Positions 20,400 through 29,566 of a stretch of DNA of 58,308 nt are shown piece by piece (the stretch's first letter is position 1; every line of letters begins with the position of its first letter). Position numbers and translations under genes: made by a program. The DNA comes from Flavobacteriales bacterium (GTDB taxonomy: Bacteria; Bacteroidota; Bacteroidia; NS11-12g; UBA955): the NCBI GenBank assembly GCA_024643755.1, contig JAHEMG010000004.1:1599-59906 (forward strand), given 5' to 3'. The notes below the pieces were generated by a model. It saw only the letters and a list, made by a program, of their open reading frames with translations, was not told the DNA's origin and made no database searches.

Positions 20400-20407
20400 T
20401 AAATTTG
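20400..20407 (+). promoter_or_regulatory. -7 element TAAATTTG for tcdA
   Basis: Exact TAnnTTTG match 5 nt before the chosen ATG of tcdA, only 14 nt from the opposing -7 element of the subtilase gene. No -33 TTG at usual spacing. Confidence 0.5.
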
Positions 20408-20412
20408 CAGGT

Positions 20413-21129
20413 ATGGACTTATCCTGGTTAGAAAGAACCGAATTGTTGATTGGCAAAGAATCGGTGGAACGATTGTCTTCGCGCAATGTGTTGATTGTGG
20501 GACTTGGTGGTGTTGGAAGCTTCGCAGCAGAGTTTGTGGCGAGGGCAGGCATTGGCAATTTAACAATCATTGATGGGGATGTTGTAGATAAAACCAATAA
20601 AAACAGGCAATTGCCCGCTTTAACAAGCACCGTAGGTTTAAAGAAGGCTGATCTTATGGCAGCGAGAATACGCGATATCAATCCCGATGTCAACTTACGG
20701 GTGATTGATTCATTTCAGCGACCTGAGCACACACAAGAATTGGTTCGTCATGAGAAATTCGATTATGTGATGGATTGCATCGACTCGGTAACGCCCAAGG
20801 TTTATTTGATCAGAAGTTGTGTTGAAAACGGCCAACGTTTGATTTCTTCTATGGGTGCTGGCGGCAAATTGGATGCGTCTTTGGTAGATGTGACAGATAT
20901 TGGAAAAACCTATAATTGTCCGTTCGCCAAAAACGTTCGTAAAAGATTACACAAGAATGGCATTTATTCAGGTTTCAAAGCAGTGTTCAACAAGGGTGAA
21001 CTTTGCAGGGACTCGGTACGACTAACGGATGGCAGTAATTTTAAAAAGTCGTTTTACGGAACGATTTCCTACATGCCTGCCCTATTTGGATTGAGAATGG
21101 CGGCTGAAGTCATAGAAGATTTGCGGTAA
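20413..21129 (+). CDS. tcdA: tRNA threonylcarbamoyladenosine dehydratase
   Basis: A 238-aa E1-like (ThiF/MoeB fold) enzyme that uses ATP to cyclise t6A37 of ANN-decoding tRNAs to ct6A. The nucleotide-binding loop GLGGVGSFAAEFVARAGIG and the block DGDVVDKTNKNRQLPAL are typical of TcdA, as is the C-terminal region KNVRKRLHKNGI. The ORF track begins at 20317, but its first 32 residues run back through the subtilase promoter and 5' end; MDLSWLERTELLIG at 20413 is the natural start. Confidence 0.93.
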   Translation: MDLSWLERTELLIGKESVERLSSRNVLIVGLGGVGSFAAEFVARAGIGNLTIIDGDVVDKTNKNRQLPALTSTVGLKKADLMAARIRDINPDVNLRVIDSFQRPEHTQELVRHEKFDYVMDCIDSVTPKVYLIRSCVENGQRLISSMGAGGKLDASLVDVTDIGKTYNCPFAKNVRKRLHKNGIYSGFKAVFNKGELCRDSVRLTDGSNFKKSFYGTISYMPALFGLRMAAEVIEDLR

Positions 21130-21132
21130 GGT

Positions 21133-21163
21133 TTTGGCAGATTGGTCCGGTTAATTATATTTG
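21133..21163 (+). promoter_or_regulatory. Consensus Bacteroidota promoter for the small lipoprotein gene
   Basis: TTTG (21133-21136), a 19-nt spacer, then TATATTTG (21156-21163): a full match to the TTTG-N19-TAnnTTTG promoter consensus. The start codon is 9 nt downstream, so the 5' leader would be only a few bases long. This is the best promoter in the window. Confidence 0.8.
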
Positions 21164-21172
21164 GGGAACATT

Positions 21173-21634
21173 ATGAAAAAAATCATCTTTAGTATTTCGG
21201 CTGTGGCGATGTTGTTCGCAGCTTCTTGTGATTCAAATGGCACAAACGGCGGCGCCATCGACATCAGTGGCAAAACCAAGCAGGAAGTTTTCATGTTGCA
21301 TGCATGGGACTTGAGTTCTTGGAATGATAGTTCAAGCCAGGACAACTACGATAACATTGAAGCTTGTATGAAAGACGATTTCTACACGTTTATTTCTACA
21401 TCACAAGTTGAAATCAACCGTTCAAGTTTAAAATGTGATCCAGCAGATGCTACTACAGAGAAATTCGCATGGAATATGGCTAGCGCTGATGCTTCTCAAG
21501 TAACTGTATTCGGTTATACTTGGGATATTTCTTCTTTAACTGGCGAGCAGATTGTATTGCGTCGCAAATACTTGTACAACTTCGGTGGTACTACCGAGTA
21601 CATTTACTCAAAAGTTGTTTTGAAGAAACACTAA
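21173..21634 (+). CDS. Small lipocalin-like lipoprotein
   Basis: A 153-aa protein with a lipoprotein signal (MKKIIFSISAVAMLFAASC). The mature part resembles small Bacteroidota lipocalin-like proteins: an early W (HAWDLSSW), an acidic-Cys segment (IEACMKDDFYTF), a second cysteine (SSLKCDPAD) that could form a disulfide, then beta strands (VTVFGYTWDISSLTGEQIVLRRKY). Ligand and role are unknown. The preceding track ATG at 21161 lies inside the -7 element and is rejected. Its stop overlaps that of the convergent TPR lipoprotein gene by 4 nt. Confidence 0.75.
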   Translation: MKKIIFSISAVAMLFAASCDSNGTNGGAIDISGKTKQEVFMLHAWDLSSWNDSSSQDNYDNIEACMKDDFYTFISTSQVEINRSSLKCDPADATTEKFAWNMASADASQVTVFGYTWDISSLTGEQIVLRRKYLYNFGGTTEYIYSKVVLKKH

Positions 21635-22638
21635 GAACCCAACAGTTTCAGACCCTCTTTGGCCAACGTGCAATTGGGGTTGATAGAAAGAGCGGCTTTG
21701 TATTCTTGCATAGCCGCTTTTTTGTTGCCCATTTTTTCATAGGAATACCCTTTCAGAGCCAGGGCATTTTCAAAAGATGGATTGAGATCCAAGGTCTTAT
21801 CACACCAATCAATACAAGCTTCGTGATTATCGAACAAAGATTGTATCACCGCCAAGTTATAATGAGCGTATACATGATTGGGATTCACTTTAATTACTCG
21901 TTCGTAATGGTCTTTGGCATCCGCGAATTTTGACTGCTTTTGCAAGATTAAACCCATGGTATACAAGGCCTCGTCGCTAAATTCATTCATTTTAACCGCC
22001 TTGGTAGCCCAAGCCAATAATTGTGGATCGTTGCGATAGTTCAGCATCATCACTTTCTGCATCACTGCATCGAAATTCTCAGGATTGATGGTAAGCGCTT
22101 TATCAATAATGGCTTCTGCTTTTACCGTGTCTTTCTGTTCTTTGTAAGCGATTGACAGCATTACATAGGCTGGATCTGCAAATTCTGGTTGGTCAAGCAA
22201 ATCCTTATATAATTTAATGGCTTCGGGATATTGTTGTCGCGCCAAATGATATTTTGCCAACAGTGATTTCGCTGCATGGTAATCGGGTTTCAGCGACAAG
22301 GCATCAGTAAGGTGCATTTTGACCTTCTCGGAGTTGGTGGAATCCATGGAAATCCATGTTTCCGCACAGCGAAAATGATAGAGTGGCTGCTTGGGATTTA
22401 ACGTAATGGCGAATTCAAAATCACCCACTGCATCGGAATATTTTTTCTCGTAATAGAAGGTGTTGGCCCGTTTATAGTATAGCTCAGCTTCTTCGGGTGA
22501 TTTATTGATTTTAGCAGAAATAGCACGAATATCCTCTGAGTAGTTGGTATCGTTTTCGCTGATGAAACGGCTGGTATCCCGTTCGTTGTTGCAAGAAAAA
22601 GCAAGGGATAGAATGATTGAGAAAACAATCTTCTTCAT
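21631..22638 (-). CDS. TPR-repeat lipoprotein
   Basis: A 335-aa protein with a lipoprotein signal (MKKIVFSIILSLAFSC). Almost the whole mature part consists of tetratricopeptide repeats, for example ELYYKRANTFYYEKKYSDAV, ALYTMGLILQKQSKFADAKD and HVYAHYNLAVIQSLFD. Such proteins act as membrane-anchored interaction platforms; the partner is unknown. The track ORF extends to 22737, but those first 33 residues are a translation of the tRNA-Leu gene, so 22638 is the start. The gene lies 3 nt below the tRNA 3' end and is probably read from the same transcript after tRNA processing. Confidence 0.88.
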   Translation of the reverse strand: MKKIVFSIILSLAFSCNNERDTSRFISENDTNYSEDIRAISAKINKSPEEAELYYKRANTFYYEKKYSDAVGDFEFAITLNPKQPLYHFRCAETWISMDSTNSEKVKMHLTDALSLKPDYHAAKSLLAKYHLARQQYPEAIKLYKDLLDQPEFADPAYVMLSIAYKEQKDTVKAEAIIDKALTINPENFDAVMQKVMMLNYRNDPQLLAWATKAVKMNEFSDEALYTMGLILQKQSKFADAKDHYERVIKVNPNHVYAHYNLAVIQSLFDNHEACIDWCDKTLDLNPSFENALALKGYSYEKMGNKKAAMQEYKAALSINPNCTLAKEGLKLLGS

Positions 22639-22641
22639 TTG

Positions 22642-22727
22642 TGCTCGGGACGGGAATCGAACCCGTACTTTCATTACTGAAAACAGGATTTTAAGTCCTG
22701 CGCGTCTACCTATTCCGCCACCCGAGC
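22642..22727 (-). tRNA. tRNA-Leu (anticodon UAA)
   Basis: An 86-nt gene with complete cloverleaf elements. The acceptor stem is GCTCGGG/CCCGAGC with discriminator A, and the anticodon stem CAGGA/TCCTG encloses the loop CTTAAAA, giving anticodon TAA. A class II long variable arm follows, and the T-arm is CGGGTTCGATTCCCG. The anticodon complement is at 22691-22693. CCA is not encoded. The gene reads TTA codons and directly precedes a TPR lipoprotein gene on the same strand. Confidence 0.97.
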
Positions 22728-22758
22728 GAGGATGCAAAAGTACGAAATTCTCTTTGAA

Positions 22759-23985
22759 TTATTTCGCAATCGTTAGAATCGTGTTTGCAATGATGTCTGC
22801 TGCGGTTTCAATTTGCTCACGGTCAATGGTTAACGGTGGTGCAAATCGAATTGTATGGGTATGGGTTTGCTTGGCTAGGAGTCCATTTTGTTTCAATGCC
22901 AAACACACATCATAGGCGGTTTTTCCGTCGCCAAACGGACGAATGTCAATCGCATTCAACAATCCTTTCCCCCGAACGGTGGATACCAATGGCGAGTTGA
23001 TTGACCGCAAACGTTCCCGGAATAACTGTCCCATCGCCTCCGCATTTGCTGGCAAATCTTCATCTACCAACACGTTCAATGCCGCCATCGCTACGGCGCA
23101 AGCCAACGGATTACCGCCGAAAGTGGATCCATGCTGACCGGGGTGCAAGACATTCATGACTTCATGGTTGGCCAAAACCGCGCTCACCGGAAACACACCG
23201 CCGCCTAACGCTTTGCCAAGAATCACGATATCTGGTTTCACGCCGGCATGGTCAGTGCACAACATTTTGCCTGTTCTACCCAATCCTGTTTGAACTTCAT
23301 CGGCAATCCACAATACATTGTATTTGCTGCAAAGTGCCCTTACACCGGACAAATAATCATCATCGGGGACAATCACACCGGCTTCGCCCTGAATTGGCTC
23401 AACCATAAATGCAGCAACATGACCTTGCTGAAAAGCTTTATCAAGGGCTTCCAAGTCGTTGTAGGGAACAATTTCAAATCCTGGTACAAACGGGCCAAAA
23501 TCACCATAACTATCGGGATCTTGAGAAGTAGAAATCGCTGCGATAGTTCTACCCCAGAAATTGCCTGAGGCAAATACAATTTTGGCTTGATTTTGGGGAA
23601 TCCCTTTGATGGTGTAGCCCCATTTCCTGGCTAATTTAATGGCGGTCTCCCCTCCTTCTACACCTGTATTCATTGGCAAAACACGATCATACCCCAACAA
23701 AGAGGTAATATATTGCTCAAATGGACCTAACTGATCGTTGTGAAATGCACGACTGGTGAGGGTAATTCGATTACTCTGGGCATGCAAAGCCGCGATGATT
23801 TTGGGGTGACAATGTCCTTGATTCACCGCAGAATACGCCGATAAAAAGTCGAAATAGCGATTCCCTTCAACATCCCACACATACACGCCTTCCCCTTTCG
23901 TTAATACCACTGGCAATGGGTGATAGTTGTGTGCGCCGAACTGATTTTCTAAGTCAATGTAATGTTGGGAATTTGCAGTACTCAT
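22759..23985 (-). CDS. rocD: Ornithine--oxo-acid aminotransferase
   Basis: A 408-aa class III PLP-dependent aminotransferase that converts ornithine and 2-oxoglutarate to glutamate-5-semialdehyde and glutamate. The N-terminal block ([20 protein letters not shown]) is characteristic of ornithine aminotransferases. [34 protein letters not shown] and the PLP lysine in [15 protein letters not shown] are all visible. The track ORF starts at 24108; its first 41 residues are antisense to the next gene and [12 protein letters not shown] at 23985 is the start, 4 nt after a -7 element. The next gene upstream is divergent. Confidence 0.95.
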   Translation of the reverse strand: MSTANSQHYIDLENQFGAHNYHPLPVVLTKGEGVYVWDVEGNRYFDFLSAYSAVNQGHCHPKIIAALHAQSNRITLTSRAFHNDQLGPFEQYITSLLGYDRVLPMNTGVEGGETAIKLARKWGYTIKGIPQNQAKIVFASGNFWGRTIAAISTSQDPDSYGDFGPFVPGFEIVPYNDLEALDKAFQQGHVAAFMVEPIQGEAGVIVPDDDYLSGVRALCSKYNVLWIADEVQTGLGRTGKMLCTDHAGVKPDIVILGKALGGGVFPVSAVLANHEVMNVLHPGQHGSTFGGNPLACAVAMAALNVLVDEDLPANAEAMGQLFRERLRSINSPLVSTVRGKGLLNAIDIRPFGDGKTAYDVCLALKQNGLLAKQTHTHTIRFAPPLTIDREQIETAADIIANTILTIAK

Positions 23986-23989
23986 GATA

Positions 23990-23997
23990 CAAAGGTA
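23990..23997 (-). promoter_or_regulatory. -7 element TACCTTTG for rocD
   Basis: Exact TAnnTTTG match 4 nt before the rocD ATG, implying an almost leaderless transcript. No -33 TTG at usual spacing. Confidence 0.5.
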
Positions 23998-24031
23998 ATG
24001 TCTGTAAGTTGTTTGAAATACTGCAGCATCT

Positions 24032-27000
24032 ATGTATCTTCGGAACATGTGGGTAATCCATAGGTTAATATCGCTTTCGGCATGGCAAAAAGTCCATAGG
24101 TTTGGCATATCAACCTGGCTGTTTTTAGTTGGCTATCTCATTGCAGCACCAACAATTGCACAGACAAAACAGTGGCATTTTGATCGAATCAATCTCGAAT
24201 TGGTTGATCTCGATCCTTTGGCGACAGCATCATCAACACCTGCAATTGTTGACTCGACTTTTAAAATCACCATTGAAATCTTGTCGGAGTTTGAACGAAC
24301 CTTGGGATACAAACTTACAGAGCAGTTACACTTGAGATTGTTTTTATCGCGGGCAGAATACCAATCAAATTTGCAACAACATGCGGTATGGTTGGAGCGA
24401 TATCAGTCTGATTACAGCAACCGAACTAGTAATTACTACCCGGTTTTACTTACAGAGGAAATCGCTGAAATCAACATTCAATTGCGGTACCTAGTTGCCC
24501 ATTTCACTTTGAATGAATTTTTGAATGGAAGCAGTATCCGACAGAAAATGACTCAATCGGGATACCAACAGTTTCCAAGTTGGATGTTTCAAGGCCTTTG
24601 TGCTTTTTGGGCAGGTGGCTGGAATATTCAGGCCAATGACGAATTTAACTATCATTACCACAAAGGCGCATTTACATCACCCAATTCAATCGATCCACTT
24701 GGAGCCCAAGTGTACGGAAGAAGAATTTGGTATGTTTGGCAAGAGCTTTATGGTCAGACCGCCTATTCAAATTTTTGGTTTATTCTAAAATACACGGGAA
24801 ATCCATCTGCTGCAGTCGAGTTTCTTACGGGCATGAAATTCAACGATTGGTATCGCTCAGAAAACCTCCATTTGGTCGACCGCAGACCTGAAACAACAAA
24901 TTCAGATATTTCTATTCAATCATCAAACGGCAATGCACCGTTATTGAGTATACATCCACTGGGCAGACAAGGGCATTATCTATTTCAATTGTATATTCCC
25001 GATGAAGAGCATTGGGTCATTGAAAGTCCATCACCACGTCACAGAAAAGAAAACCTATTCAACTATAGAAACACCCATGCAAAGTTGATCGCGGATGCTG
25101 TGTTTTACATGGTAACAGTCTTACCGAGAGCAAATCCAGAGGCGCCCGTTTCATTGAAACAAACATCCGTATTACAAGAAACCATCTGGCAAATCGATAC
25201 CCATGGCATTATAACCGGCAAAACAAACTGCCCCTCACCCATTAATTCTGCCCCTCACTTTCTTCGAAAGTCACAAATTTTTGTCGCTGCGAAATCAGAA
25301 AAAGTAAATTCCTCCTTAATATTTTCGCTCATCAAATGTCCGCTGTCTGATCGTCAATCCACGCTTGAATTGAGCAGAACGAATAACGGAACACGAACTA
25401 CCGTTTGGACAGACACGATCAATTCAAATGAATTTGTTCGTGGGTTAATCATTGAAAGCAACAATCAAATTAGCTTTATACAATCATCAAACTATCAATG
25501 GTTTATACATTTTACAAAAATTGAAGACACCACCATTTTTCGTTGGAAAATTCCCATTGACGGTCATTTCGTGAATCAGTATTTAACCAAAAATAAGATT
25601 GGAGAATCCGAGATTCTGGAACATCGTTACAGCCACAACAAGGCGTTGATTCGAAAAATGGATATCGGCACTGCTTCAGCCAATGAAATTCAGGCCATGA
25701 AGTGGAAACAGGAACAGCAAGATTCGAGCAAGATGGTCACCTCTCCTTTAAAGCCGTTATTGTTGGAAGAAAAACTGGAACACGCCGACACTTGGACTTA
25801 CTTGTCGCCATTTCCAGTTAACATAAAATCGCCGAACGACAATCGATCCAATACAATCGCATTTCAATCCGCATCGGTGAAGATTGCCTCGACCAAAGCG
25901 ACAGCTACGCTTGAGCAAGGCGGTCTGTGCTTGAGCAATGAAGAACCCATGGCTTTTCGGGCACCCAGCGTCGTAAATCCAAACAGTTGGTACAATCATC
26001 CATTGACACCGGAAATTCGTTTTTATTTGAAGAACCCCCGATGGGGCAACACTGTAAAATTGGGCCTACTATCGAATTTGCCCATGAACAGAATCGCCAT
26101 TCGCTTGGAACAAACATGGAATTTGGGCAAGTGGACGATTCAACAACAGTATTTCCATCGCAGCCGAGACTATTATGAACGCGAATCGGTGTTGTTTCAA
26201 AATGTAGGCGATCAAATTCAAATGAGCCTGGGCAAGAATTACGGAAAAGCCATCGCCCTAACAATTTCGGGACAATACCAGCGTGATATTTTATTTCAGA
26301 AAATCAACCGTCCGTTTTCCGTTCTGAAGCAAGACAACACACTTGCCTCCAAATCCTTGTTTTTTAAAGCCAATTACAACCATGAAGGATACAATCCCCG
26401 TCGGGCAAACCGATACCAAGCCACCGTTTCTGGCATGTTGGGCATAAGTCATTATGCAATCAAGGGTTTTAAGGGATCTGGCTATCAATTGCAGTGGTCG
26501 GGAGGCATCGTAAAACCCATCGCGTCTTGGATTGAACTTGAAACCCGTGGATATTTGAATTTGAGCGGTGGCAATGTCAGGACGCAGTTTTGGGTTGGTG
26601 GATCTCAGGGTTGGATTGAACCCAAACCATGGTTGGTTAACCAGAAAACAGAAATTGAAAAGTATAACTTGTATGCTTACCGACAAGTGGGCGGATATGT
26701 TCGAGGATTTTTGACCGGTGAAAGGATTGGGCATTCTTCAGCCGTTTTGAATATGTCGGTCAGCGTTAGTCCTTATGCCAAATTCCACCAAAACCTGATC
26801 AAATCAAACATCTTACAGTCGTTGAAAATTTATGGATTTTTCGATCTTGGCAGTGCTTACATCGGTTCAAGTCCGAAAGCCCCCGAAAACCCTTTCAACT
26901 TGGCTACATTTTCTACGCCAAATTATCGTTTGAATATATTTGCGGATCGCAATCCATGGATCGCGGGTAGTGGTTTTGGCGTGAGCAGTTACGTCCTTAG

Positions 27001-27091
27001 AATGCCAATTCGCTATGAAGTGGCTTGGGGCCTAAAGGAAGGGAAATTTCTTAGTCCAATCCAACATGTTTGTATGTCTTGGAATTTTTAA
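24032..27091 (+). CDS. Large outer-membrane protein: degenerate peptidase-MA-like domain, propeller-like middle, C-terminal barrel
   Basis: A 1019-aa exported protein of unknown function. After the signal segment ([17 protein letters not shown]) there is a region of about 250 residues whose layout matches peptidase-MA-like domains. Where a zinc peptidase would have HExxH it reads AHFTLNEF, and where an xEGLAEY-type block is expected it reads QGLCAFW, so it looks catalytically dead. The middle (about 300-620) is beta-rich, possibly a TolB-like propeller. The last ~330 residues resemble a D15/BamA-type barrel and end in Phe (MSWNF). ATG at 24047 is an alternative start, 3 nt after TATCTTCG. It lies 68 nt upstream of mreB on the same strand. 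Confidence 0.7.
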   Translation: MYLRNMWVIHRLISLSAWQKVHRFGISTWLFLVGYLIAAPTIAQTKQWHFDRINLELVDLDPLATASSTPAIVDSTFKITIEILSEFERTLGYKLTEQLHLRLFLSRAEYQSNLQQHAVWLERYQSDYSNRTSNYYPVLLTEEIAEINIQLRYLVAHFTLNEFLNGSSIRQKMTQSGYQQFPSWMFQGLCAFWAGGWNIQANDEFNYHYHKGAFTSPNSIDPLGAQVYGRRIWYVWQELYGQTAYSNFWFILKYTGNPSAAVEFLTGMKFNDWYRSENLHLVDRRPETTNSDISIQSSNGNAPLLSIHPLGRQGHYLFQLYIPDEEHWVIESPSPRHRKENLFNYRNTHAKLIADAVFYMVTVLPRANPEAPVSLKQTSVLQETIWQIDTHGIITGKTNCPSPINSAPHFLRKSQIFVAAKSEKVNSSLIFSLIKCPLSDRQSTLELSRTNNGTRTTVWTDTINSNEFVRGLIIESNNQISFIQSSNYQWFIHFTKIEDTTIFRWKIPIDGHFVNQYLTKNKIGESEILEHRYSHNKALIRKMDIGTASANEIQAMKWKQEQQDSSKMVTSPLKPLLLEEKLEHADTWTYLSPFPVNIKSPNDNRSNTIAFQSASVKIASTKATATLEQGGLCLSNEEPMAFRAPSVVNPNSWYNHPLTPEIRFYLKNPRWGNTVKLGLLSNLPMNRIAIRLEQTWNLGKWTIQQQYFHRSRDYYERESVLFQNVGDQIQMSLGKNYGKAIALTISGQYQRDILFQKINRPFSVLKQDNTLASKSLFFKANYNHEGYNPRRANRYQATVSGMLGISHYAIKGFKGSGYQLQWSGGIVKPIASWIELETRGYLNLSGGNVRTQFWVGGSQGWIEPKPWLVNQKTEIEKYNLYAYRQVGGYVRGFLTGERIGHSSAVLNMSVSVSPYAKFHQNLIKSNILQSLKIYGFFDLGSAYIGSSPKAPENPFNLATFSTPNYRLNIFADRNPWIAGSGFGVSSYVLRMPIRYEVAWGLKEGKFLSPIQHVCMSWNF

Positions 27092-27159
27092 GGATTTAAC
27101 GAAAAAAACGTGACCAAATTGATGTGTTTTGTGTTTATTTTGCAACACACAATAAACCC

Positions 27160-28185
27160 ATGAGTTTTTTTAGTTTTCTGACCCAAGAACTTGCAATTGA
27201 CCTCGGTACGGCCAATACGTTGATCATTCACAAAGACAAAGTAGTTGTTGACGAGCCGAGCATTATTGCGATAGAGCGCAATACTGGCAACGTGATTGCC
27301 ATCGGCAAGGATGCCATGCAAATGTTTGGAAAAGAAAATGAGGGTATTAAGACCATCCGCCCGTTGAAAGATGGTGTGATTGCCGATTTCCAAGCTGCTG
27401 AGCATATGATTCGGGGCATGATCAAAATGATGAACCAGAAACAGCGTTGGATTTCTCCACAGTTGAAAATGGTCATTTGTATTCCGAGTGGTATCACTGA
27501 AGTTGAAAAACGTGCGGTGAAAGACTCTGCAGAGCGCAGTGGTGCGAAAGAAGTTTATTTGATACACGAGCCAATGGCCGCTGCGGTGGGTATTGGCATT
27601 GACGTTACCCAGCCACAAGGAAACATGATTGTTGACATTGGAGGGGGTACAACAGAGATCGCTATCATCGCATTGGGTGGTATTGTTTGTGACGAAAGCA
27701 TCCGCGTTGCTGGAGATGAATTCAATTTGGATATTTTGGAATACATGCGTCGCGAACACAACTTGTTGATTGGCGAGCGCACTGCAGAAAAAATCAAAAT
27801 TCATATTGGCTCTGCATTGCAAGAATTGGATACGCCGCCCGAGGATTACGCCGTATTCGGTCGCGATTTGATGACAGGTATTCCCAAGCAAATCATAGTA
27901 AGTTACAGCGAAATTGCGCGTGCTTTGGACAAGAGCATCATGAAAGTTGAAGAAGCTGTACTTCGCGCACTCGAACAATCACCACCAGAATTGAGCGCAG
28001 ATATTTTGGCCAATGGAATTTGGTTGACTGGCGGCGGTGCATTGTTGCGTGGACTTGACAAGCGAATTTCAGCGAAAACCAAACTGCGTGTGCACATTGC
28101 AGAAGATCCATTGCGTGCGGTCGTTAGAGGCACAGGCACGGCATTGAAAAATATCGGACGATTCAAATTCTTGATGACAGCATAA
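27160..28185 (+). CDS. mreB: Rod shape-determining actin homologue MreB
   Basis: A 341-aa protein that polymerises on the inner membrane and guides lateral cell-wall synthesis. Actin-fold motifs are clear: phosphate 1 block LAIDLGTANTLI, connecting block EPMAAAVGIGID, phosphate 2 block MIVDIGGGTTEIAII, and adenosine block GIWLTGGGALLRGLD. The ORF track starts at 27124, but MSFFSFLTQELAIDLG at 27160 fits the family. A 7-nt near-match to a -7 element (TATTTTG) ends 17 nt before this start. It leads the elongation cluster mreB-mreC-mreD-mrdA-rodA. Confidence 0.97.
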   Translation: MSFFSFLTQELAIDLGTANTLIIHKDKVVVDEPSIIAIERNTGNVIAIGKDAMQMFGKENEGIKTIRPLKDGVIADFQAAEHMIRGMIKMMNQKQRWISPQLKMVICIPSGITEVEKRAVKDSAERSGAKEVYLIHEPMAAAVGIGIDVTQPQGNMIVDIGGGTTEIAIIALGGIVCDESIRVAGDEFNLDILEYMRREHNLLIGERTAEKIKIHIGSALQELDTPPEDYAVFGRDLMTGIPKQIIVSYSEIARALDKSIMKVEEAVLRALEQSPPELSADILANGIWLTGGGALLRGLDKRISAKTKLRVHIAEDPLRAVVRGTGTALKNIGRFKFLMTA

Positions 28186-28196
28186 ATCGGTAAGCT

Positions 28197-29069
28197 ATGT
28201 TGGTCATATTCCGTTGGATACGGAATCAAGCACATCCTCTTTTGTTTGTCCTGCTCCTATTCAGCGCAGTCACACAAATTGTTCGATATCATTTTTACCA
28301 ACACAGCATTTATTTCGGTCAGGCACTTGGTGCGCACCGACAGTTAGACGCTTGGAAGTCAGATATCAAATCATACTTCAACCTGAAGAACGTTAACCAA
28401 CAACTGATTGCAGAGAACACATTGTTAAAGCAGCAGTTGAATTGGAATTTAACATTCAACTCTCCCAAGAGGGATAGCGCCTACAGGGACACCAACACCG
28501 GTAATTTTGTCAAGTACGAATACATCCAAGCGCGTGTCATTCGCAATAGCGTACAAGAACAAAACAACTTTATCATCTTGGATCGAGGTTTCAAGGACGG
28601 GATAAAGCGACACATGTCTGTGGTTTCGCCAATGGGCATCGTTGGTGTGGTGGTTGAGTCGGCTGAACATTACTCATTGGTTATGTCGGTCCTTAACTCC
28701 AAATTCGAAATCACCCCCTATTTCTACGACCTGAAAACAAGCCAAGGGGTAATATCCTGGAATGGCGAAGACCCCACCCTGGTTGATTTGGAAGAAGTCA
28801 ATCGCTTCGTGAAAGTAAAAAATGGCATGAAGCTTTTCACATCCAATTACTCCTTACTCTTCCCAGCCGGCATCCCGATTGGAACAATTGTATCGAGCAA
28901 CTCAAATTTGAAGTCGAATTTTCATCGCATCAAAGTGAAACTCGCCACTGATTTCGGACAATTAGACGTTGTTTCGGTAGTAAAGAATACGCATCAAAAG
29001 GAATTAGACGTCCTCAACCAAGCAATTCCTTCAAGTAACACAGAAGAAAACAATGATCGAAATCGCTAG
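28197..29069 (+). CDS. mreC: Rod shape-determining protein MreC
   Basis: A 290-aa bitopic protein. A short cytoplasmic N-terminus is followed by one transmembrane helix (about residues 13-30), a coiled coil (about 50-80, KNVNQQLIAENTLLKQQL) and the periplasmic beta-barrel domain (SVVSPMGIVGVVVESAEHYSLVMSVL). MreC connects MreB with PBP2-RodA. It starts 11 nt after mreB, and its 3' end overlaps mreD by 17 nt, so the genes are co-transcribed and probably translationally coupled. Confidence 0.95.
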   Translation: MLVIFRWIRNQAHPLLFVLLLFSAVTQIVRYHFYQHSIYFGQALGAHRQLDAWKSDIKSYFNLKNVNQQLIAENTLLKQQLNWNLTFNSPKRDSAYRDTNTGNFVKYEYIQARVIRNSVQEQNNFIILDRGFKDGIKRHMSVVSPMGIVGVVVESAEHYSLVMSVLNSKFEITPYFYDLKTSQGVISWNGEDPTLVDLEEVNRFVKVKNGMKLFTSNYSLLFPAGIPIGTIVSSNSNLKSNFHRIKVKLATDFGQLDVVSVVKNTHQKELDVLNQAIPSSNTEENNDRNR

Positions 29070-29562
29070 ATATATTGTATCCGGATTGCTTTTGGCATTG
29101 GTGCAGACGTTCATCCTGCAGGAAGTTAATATTGCCTGGTGGATTAAGCCGATGCCCTATATCCTTTTGTTTTTAAATTTGCCTATTTCGGCGAACAAAT
29201 TTGGGGTGTTGATTGGTGCTTTTTTCTTTGGAATGACCATTGACGCATTCGCTGGTAGCTTAGGCATGCATACGGCTGCTTGTGTGACGTTGGTGTACGT
29301 AAAACACCACATCGACGCCTACTTTTTAGACGAAAACAGCATGCAATTACAGGGGCTGAGCTCCATGCACGAAGATTATAAAGGATGGCAATGGTATTAC
29401 ACGTATGTGTTTAGCTTGACGTTTATTCACCATTTGGTCTTCTTTATTTTTGATTATTTCCGTTGGTCGGCCCTACTCACCATGGTTTGGATCAGTTTCA
29501 CCAGCGCATTGGCCAGTGTCATTTTGATTCAGATTTTTAGGGCTCTTACGGGTAAACGTTAA
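29053..29562 (+). CDS. mreD: Rod shape-determining protein MreD
   Basis: A 169-aa integral membrane protein with about five hydrophobic segments, as in the MreD family, although sequence conservation is low. Identification rests mainly on length, topology and position: it overlaps mreC by 17 nt and ends 4 nt before mrdA. MreD is an inner-membrane member of the elongasome, proposed to bind MreC. Confidence 0.9.
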   Translation: MIEIARYIVSGLLLALVQTFILQEVNIAWWIKPMPYILLFLNLPISANKFGVLIGAFFFGMTIDAFAGSLGMHTAACVTLVYVKHHIDAYFLDENSMQLQGLSSMHEDYKGWQWYYTYVFSLTFIHHLVFFIFDYFRWSALLTMVWISFTSALASVILIQIFRALTGKR

Positions 29563-29566
29563 TCAC

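Noticed and set aside
22639-22737. N-terminal 33-residue extension of the TPR lipoprotein in the ORF track
   Set aside because: It is the translation of tRNA-Leu and flanking bases; the lipoprotein signal starts at 22638.
23986-24108. 41-residue extension of ornithine aminotransferase
   Set aside because: Antisense to the next gene and upstream of the -7 element; family N-terminus begins at 23985.
27088-27978. 296-aa minus-strand ORF antisense to mreB
   Set aside because: It mirrors mreB codon structure, has no recognisable motif and no start signals; mreB is unmistakable.
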